Below the pieces are notes generated by a model, which saw nothing but the letters and a program-made list of their open reading frames with translations, searched no databases and had not been told where the DNA came from. From an uncultured Rhodospirillaceae bacterium (GTDB lineage Bacteria; Pseudomonadota; Alphaproteobacteria; RF32; CAG-239), in contig OMQI01000058.1 in the NCBI GenBank assembly GCA_900313185.1, positions 1 through 10,564 of the forward strand: a DNA stretch of 10,564 nucleotides. The letters are read 5' to 3'. The position numbers were made by a program, and so were the translations under genes. Positions 6,860 to 10,564 of the stretch are shown here, piece by piece (positions within the stretch are counted from its first letter, which is position 1; each line of letters starts with the position of its first letter).

Positions 6860-7108
6860 ATGACAATGTATAAAGCAGTTAATGATAGAATAATCATCAA
6901 ATTGGACGAATCGGATAAAAGTGATTTTATAATTTGTGATAATGAACAATATGAGAAAAACAGCGGAGTTGTCATCAGTGTCGGTGAAAATGTTAAGTCC
7001 GTGAATAAAGGAGACCATATAATATTTCACTTATTTGATGAAATTGCTTTGCCGGAAGATGATTTGGCAGTTGTAAGAGAAAAAAGTGTATTGGCAAGAT
7101 TGGAATAA
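6860..7108 (+). CDS. Phage-type GroES-like co-chaperonin
   Basis: An 82-aa homologue of the 10-kDa co-chaperonin that caps GroEL. Landmarks run in GroES order: YKAVNDRIIIKLDE (4-17, compare the PLxDRVxVK strand), a mobile-loop segment with hydrophobic FII (23-25) where GroES has its GroEL-binding IVL, GVVISVG (36-42), KGDHIIF (50-56), and the final AVVREKSVLARLE. Between GVVISVG and KGD there are only 7 residues, where GroES usually has about 15, so the roof hairpin appears missing, as reported for T4 Gp31. ATG 6860 or ATG 6866 may be the start; GTGGG lies just upstream. An in-frame start at 6743 is rejected because it would cross the terminator. The likely job is to adapt host GroEL to folding phage structural proteins such as the capsid. 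Confidence 0.82.
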   Translation: MTMYKAVNDRIIIKLDESDKSDFIICDNEQYEKNSGVVISVGENVKSVNKGDHIIFHLFDEIALPEDDLAVVREKSVLARLE

Positions 7109-7132
7109 TTATGTTCGGATTTTAGTTGTAAC

Positions 7133-7161
7133 AAGTCGAAGTATTAAACTTCGGCTTTTTT
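7133..7161 (+). terminator. Intrinsic terminator between groES-like and portal genes
   Basis: AGTCGAAGT (7134-7142) pairs with ACTTCGGCT (7148-7156), with one G-U pair and a 5-base loop; a further A-T pair extends the base. Six T residues (7156-7161) follow. It ends 3 bases before the portal Shine-Dalgarno sequence, so portal expression also needs read-through or incomplete termination, as no promoter is visible between them. Confidence 0.8.
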
Positions 7162-7177
7162 GTTAAGGAGGATTTTA

Positions 7178-8935
7178 ATGGATAAAACTAAAAATGAAAA
7201 ACGCAAGGCATTGCGTGATGAGTGGCAGCGTAAAATATCCGCAGCCGAAAAAAAATATGCGGATTATTATGATACAATAAAAGAAATTAGGGGTTATTAT
7301 CGCAATGAGCGACGCTGTAATAAGCAGAATATATTTTGGGCTTCAATTGAAACATTGAAGCCTTTTTTATACTTCAAGCAACCTACACCATTTGTGATAA
7401 GAAGTCGGAAAACGGCAGATGAAGCTGAAAATTTGGCTGCAACTATTTTGGAGCGAACTCTACTTTGGAATATGAAGCAGTTCGATTTTGACAGTGTTAT
7501 CAAATATGCACGCAACGATTTTTTGCTTTCAGGTATGGGAATACTTTGGGAGCAATATAATCCGAGTTTTTATAATTTGGGAAAAGAATTGATAAAAAAT
7601 CGTGAGCAGGTGGATACGGTTTATGTAAGTCCCACGAGTTTTTTGGCCGATACCGAAAAAGTCGAAATATGGGAAGACGTAACTTGGATTGCCAGACGAA
7701 CCTGCTTAAACTTGAATGAAATGGAAGATAATTTTGATTCTGATATTGTCGGTTATTTAGCGCAACGATTTGGCGATGCTGCTCGAATTACCGTTTATGA
7801 AATTTGGGATAAAGTCAGTAAATGTATTTATTTTTTGAGTCCGGAATATCCGTATGATTTTCTGGATGTTTATGAAGATACATTGCATTTAAGCGGCTTT
7901 TTTCCGTGTCCGAAACCGATTATGTCAACATTAACCAATGATGGTATTATTCCGGTGCCGGATTATGTGGAAATCAAAACATTACTCGATGAGTTGGACG
8001 GTGTAAATAACAGAATGCGTTTGACGATGCAGGCTTTGAAAGTTTCGGGTTGTTATGATAACAGTTTTCCGGAGCTGGCTAATATTTTGGATAAAGATGT
8101 TACTTTGGTTTCTTTGAGCGAATTCGAAAAACTTAAAGATGCGGGCGGAATTAAAGGAGTAATCGATTTTGCACCTATCGAACAATATATCAGCGCACTT
8201 CAGGCGTTGGCAAGTCGCAGACAAACTTTAATTGATTCAATTTATGAAATTACCGGAGTAAGCGATATTATGCGCGGTTCTTCCAAAGTGGGAGATACAG
8301 CGACAGCAGTTACCAAGAAAACAAATTTCGGAACACTTCGTAATCAGGATAGGCAAAATGATATGCAACGGTTTTTAAAAGATTTGTTGCGTATTAAGGC
8401 TGAGATTATATGCGAACAGTTTTCCCCGCAATTTTTACTTTCTTTTCTGAATACGGATGAGCTTAAAAATATAAATGTGGCAATGAAAGCTGTCAAAATA
8501 TTAAAAGCCGATAAATTGCGTTCAATGGTAATCGACTTGGAAACAGACGGTTGCTATGATTTAGAACAGGAAGAAGAACGCACTTTGAAGGTTTTACGCC
8601 ATATTAACGAAATCATCAATATGGCATTTGATATTGTGTCAAAACAGCCGGCATTGTTACCGTTATATAAGCAGATGTTGGAAAGTGCAGCGGCAACTAT
8701 GCCGAAAGCCAGACAATTTGATGCAATTATGGATACGGCTTTCAAAAAGATAGATGAGGAACTCAATGCTCCTGATGAAAAACCTCAAGTTCAGGATAAT
8801 CCTATGCTTGAGGTCCAAAAGCAAAAAAATATTCAAGATTATGAGATCAAAAAAGAACAAAACGAAATTAAACGTGAGGAACTTAATTTGAAAAAAGCCG
8901 AAGCGTTTGCAGATTATATGGAAAAGGAGAAATAA
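7178..8935 (+). CDS. Phage portal protein
   Basis: The portal forms the dodecameric ring at the capsid vertex through which DNA is packaged and ejected. The 585-aa protein shows blocks I associate with portals of podovirus-like alphaproteobacterial prophages: SPTSFLAD (151-158), LSGFFPCPKP (238-247), IIPVPDYVEIKTLLDELD (257-274), GGIKGVIDFAPIEQY (323-337), IYEITGVSDIMRG (355-367) and the TATAV/KTNFGTLRNQ block (374-390). The helical stem is followed by a charged coiled coil at 540-585, probably on the lumen or barrel side. The start is ATG 7178, set by AAGGAGG (7165-7171); an upstream TTG at 7160 lies in the terminator T-run and is rejected. The next gene begins 1 base after the stop. No terminase precedes it and no scaffold or major capsid gene follows. 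Confidence 0.85.
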   Translation: MDKTKNEKRKALRDEWQRKISAAEKKYADYYDTIKEIRGYYRNERRCNKQNIFWASIETLKPFLYFKQPTPFVIRSRKTADEAENLAATILERTLLWNMKQFDFDSVIKYARNDFLLSGMGILWEQYNPSFYNLGKELIKNREQVDTVYVSPTSFLADTEKVEIWEDVTWIARRTCLNLNEMEDNFDSDIVGYLAQRFGDAARITVYEIWDKVSKCIYFLSPEYPYDFLDVYEDTLHLSGFFPCPKPIMSTLTNDGIIPVPDYVEIKTLLDELDGVNNRMRLTMQALKVSGCYDNSFPELANILDKDVTLVSLSEFEKLKDAGGIKGVIDFAPIEQYISALQALASRRQTLIDSIYEITGVSDIMRGSSKVGDTATAVTKKTNFGTLRNQDRQNDMQRFLKDLLRIKAEIICEQFSPQFLLSFLNTDELKNINVAMKAVKILKADKLRSMVIDLETDGCYDLEQEEERTLKVLRHINEIINMAFDIVSKQPALLPLYKQMLESAAATMPKARQFDAIMDTAFKKIDEELNAPDEKPQVQDNPMLEVQKQKNIQDYEIKKEQNEIKREELNLKKAEAFADYMEKEK

Positions 8936-8936
8936 A

Positions 8937-9710
8937 ATGCCTTATGATTCACAAGGAAATTTTACCCGTGTACACAACTGGGAACAAGACAGAAAAAATG
9001 ACATCAAAATAATGAGCGATCGTCACGATGAAGAAGATGATAATTTTACCGCCGGATTAAACGAATGTTTGTTACGTGATGGCAGAGTAGCTATGGAAGG
9101 AAATTTGAATATCGGAAATTTCCAAGTCAAAAATGTAGCTCAGGCCAGCGCCGATAATGATGCGGTAAATTTGGCACAAGTTAATGCAATAAAAGAAAAT
9201 GTTATAAATGAATTACTAAGTGCAATCTCTTTACTTCATTGTATCGGTGACATTAAGCCGTCGTTGCAATCAGTTAATCATAATGATTGGCTTTTATGTG
9301 ACGGTCAAGCAGTAAGCCGGACGGAGTATGCCGATTTATTTGCATTGATAGGGACTTCATTTGGAAACGGAGATGGGGTTAACACCTTCAATATTCCAGA
9401 TTATCGTGGCAAGTTTTTGCGTGGTTTGGGCGGAAATTCGGCGGCAGATGTATATATAACGCAAACAGAAGGTTTGCCGAATATTACCGGTGAAATTGCC
9501 AAATTACCATCACCATACAGCGATTTTCATGACGGGACAGGAGCCTTTCATACTACAAATATTGGTGGTACTGCTTACAGCGGTAACGGAAACGGTAGCA
9601 ATTATAAGCTTAATTTTGATGCTTCGGAATCTAATGCAATTTATGGGGCAAACGAACACGTTACCCCGATAAATCAGGCAGTTAATTGGTTTATTAAAGC
9701 GAAAGGATAA
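8937..9710 (+). CDS. Tail fibre protein with phage tail collar domain
   Basis: A 257-aa receptor-binding or tail fibre protein. The N-terminal part (1-60) holds DNFTAGLNECLLRDG (35-49) and MEGNLNIGNFQVKNVA (53-68), a beta-repeat motif that in phage fibres marks the trimeric shaft start. A short helix (75-100) leads to the tail collar domain (about 103-165), with WLLCDGQ (118-124), LFALIGTSFGNGDG (134-147) and FNIPDYRGKFLRG (151-163). A Gly/Asn/Ser-rich tip (195-225) and the typical ending NQAVNWFIKAKG follow. The start at 8937 has AAGGAG seven bases upstream; an in-frame ATG 10 codons earlier lies inside the portal gene and lacks such a site. The rich collar tip is the part likely to contact the host surface. 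Confidence 0.85.
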   Translation: MPYDSQGNFTRVHNWEQDRKNDIKIMSDRHDEEDDNFTAGLNECLLRDGRVAMEGNLNIGNFQVKNVAQASADNDAVNLAQVNAIKENVINELLSAISLLHCIGDIKPSLQSVNHNDWLLCDGQAVSRTEYADLFALIGTSFGNGDGVNTFNIPDYRGKFLRGLGGNSAADVYITQTEGLPNITGEIAKLPSPYSDFHDGTGAFHTTNIGGTAYSGNGNGSNYKLNFDASESNAIYGANEHVTPINQAVNWFIKAKG

Positions 9711-9714
9711 TAAA

Positions 9715-10074
9715 ATGAGCGGTCGAATAATTAATAATTTAATAGAAGTCAGACAGGGGGACAGTTTCAATATTATGCTCCAAGTGTTATCAAAAGGTGA
9801 GCCTGCCGATTTGTCAGATAGTACTATAAGAATGCAAGTACGCAATGAGCAGAATGAAATGATGTTTGAATTGCTTGGCAAAATAGTTGATGAAGAAAAC
9901 GGTAAGCTGGTTTTGTGCATTACTCCCGAGCAGAGTAATATAGAGATTGGAGATTATAAGTGTGATATTCAATTGGAAACGGCGGATGGTTCGGTTAATA
10001 CCATTTTTCCGCTTAACGTAAATCAAATCGGAGTTTTCAGAATAACTCCGCAAGTAACGATAAAGGAGAATTAA
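9715..10074 (+). CDS. BppU-like / Ig-fold phage structural protein
   Basis: A 119-aa all-beta protein with the pattern of the N-terminal domain of BppU-type baseplate proteins and related single-domain phage proteins: IEVRQGDSFNIMLQ (10-23), PADLSDSTIRMQVRN (30-44), GKLVLCITPEQSNIEIGDYKCDIQLETADG (63-92 in total), and a final TPQVTI. Such domains sit next to fibre genes and are thought to attach or brace them. It starts 4 bases after the collar-gene stop, with AAAGGA as binding site. There is no signal peptide or membrane segment. I infer the fold from the strand pattern, so the family assignment is moderately sure and the exact role is not. Confidence 0.6.
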   Translation: MSGRIINNLIEVRQGDSFNIMLQVLSKGEPADLSDSTIRMQVRNEQNEMMFELLGKIVDEENGKLVLCITPEQSNIEIGDYKCDIQLETADGSVNTIFPLNVNQIGVFRITPQVTIKEN

Positions 10075-10075
10075 T

Positions 10076-10561
10076 ATGAGTGATAATGATATGATAGATA
10101 TTAGTGTTGAAATAGAGGCCTTAAATTTGGATGGAATAAAACAGAATTTGTTGGATTATGTGCAAAAAGAGGCAAAAATCAGCATTGAAGAAAGTGTGGA
10201 ACAGGCGGGAAAATCAGCTGAAAATGCAGGAGATGCAGCAAGTGTTGCCGAAGATGCAGCAACATCTGCGGCAGATTGTGCTAGGCAAGCCTCCGAAAGC
10301 TTGGGATTATATTATACTAAAGTGCAGAGTGATACATTGTTGGCCGGTAAGCAGAATACTTTAACTTTTGATACTGCTCCGACAAATGACAGTTCTAATC
10401 CGGTGACAAGCGGCGGAGTATATACTGCCTTAGCAGGCAAGCAGGATGAGGCAAATTTGGTAACAACATTGAGTTCTTCGTCTACTGATAGTCAGTATCC
10501 GAGTGCTAAGTGTGTATATGATATTATCGGCGATGTGGAAACTTTATTAAGCGAGGTGTAA
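10076..10561 (+). CDS. Alanine-rich coiled-coil tail fibre protein
   Basis: A 161-aa fibre-like protein. Residues 25-75 form an alanine/serine-rich coiled coil (AENAGDAASVAEDAATSAA at 48-66), typical of trimeric tail fibre shafts. The C-terminal half carries modules seen in many gut phage fibres: LAGKQ at 89-93 and again at 119-123, separated by SSNPVTSGGVYTALAGKQ (106-123), and SQYPSAKCVYDIIGDVETLL (139-158). No receptor-binding tip follows; the protein stops 3 bases before the window edge. It may therefore be an adaptor or the shaft part of a split fibre completed by the next gene. The start has AAGGAG (10063-10068) and lies 1 base after the previous stop. Confidence 0.75.
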   Translation: MSDNDMIDISVEIEALNLDGIKQNLLDYVQKEAKISIEESVEQAGKSAENAGDAASVAEDAATSAADCARQASESLGLYYTKVQSDTLLAGKQNTLTFDTAPTNDSSNPVTSGGVYTALAGKQDEANLVTTLSSSSTDSQYPSAKCVYDIIGDVETLLSEV

Positions 10562-10564
10562 GAT

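Noticed and set aside
6716..7030. Minus-strand frame opposite the GroES-like gene
   Set aside because: Its composition (Phe/Ile/His-rich) is that of an antisense shadow, and it crosses the terminator hairpin; the + strand has a clear GroES homologue.
7160..7177. TTG start six codons before the portal ATG
   Set aside because: The TTG lies in the terminator T-run, and AAGGAGG is placed for the ATG at 7178.
9490..9672. Sixty-codon + strand frame within the collar fibre gene
   Set aside because: It is an out-of-frame shadow of the collar protein tip; the main frame continues to the typical FIKAKG ending.

Overview
The window reads as chromosome of an AT-rich (low-GC) alphaproteobacterium into which a prophage, or part of one, has been placed. 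The MutS N-terminal half, with its run KRGYKSVVRREVVRLVTPGT, and the PriA sequence look alphaproteobacterial to me. The low GC and compact genes would suit the uncultured host-associated lineages of that class, but I cannot name a genus.

Region 1 (1-5343, + strand) is a tight housekeeping operon: mutS (mismatch recognition), a MazG-like NTP pyrophosphohydrolase, and priA (replication restart helicase). The first gap is 1 base and the second junction is a 1-base overlap, so all three are probably translated from one message. The theme is DNA and nucleotide quality control plus fork restart.

Region 2 (5344-5427) is a short non-coding junction holding a strong 13-bp hairpin with no clear T-tract. 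The prophage appears to begin just after it.

Region 3 (5428-6245) is a lysogeny module on the - strand. A small tail-anchored membrane protein lies behind a short helix-turn-helix repressor that has no S24 autoproteolysis domain. A divergent intergenic region follows, with a near-consensus repressor promoter and a rightward promoter. A perfect 9+9 bp inverted repeat spans the rightward promoter's -35 and -10 boxes and is the best operator candidate.

Region 4 (6246-7161, + strand) holds an unrecognised 166-aa protein, then a promoter overlapping its stop codon, a leader of about 73 nt ending in a textbook intrinsic terminator, a compact phage GroES-like co-chaperonin, and a second intrinsic terminator. 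The order regulator-candidate / promoter / terminated leader / late genes resembles the Q-pR'-tR' late switch of lambdoid phages, so the 166-aa protein is a candidate late-gene regulator.

Region 5 (7178-10561, + strand) is a structural operon with 1-4 base gaps and a good Shine-Dalgarno sequence before every gene: portal protein, collar-domain tail fibre protein, BppU-like small protein, and an alanine-rich coiled-coil fibre protein. No terminase, major capsid, integrase or replication gene is visible. These may lie to the right of the window, or the element may be reduced. No tRNA, rRNA, CRISPR array or insertion sequence was seen.
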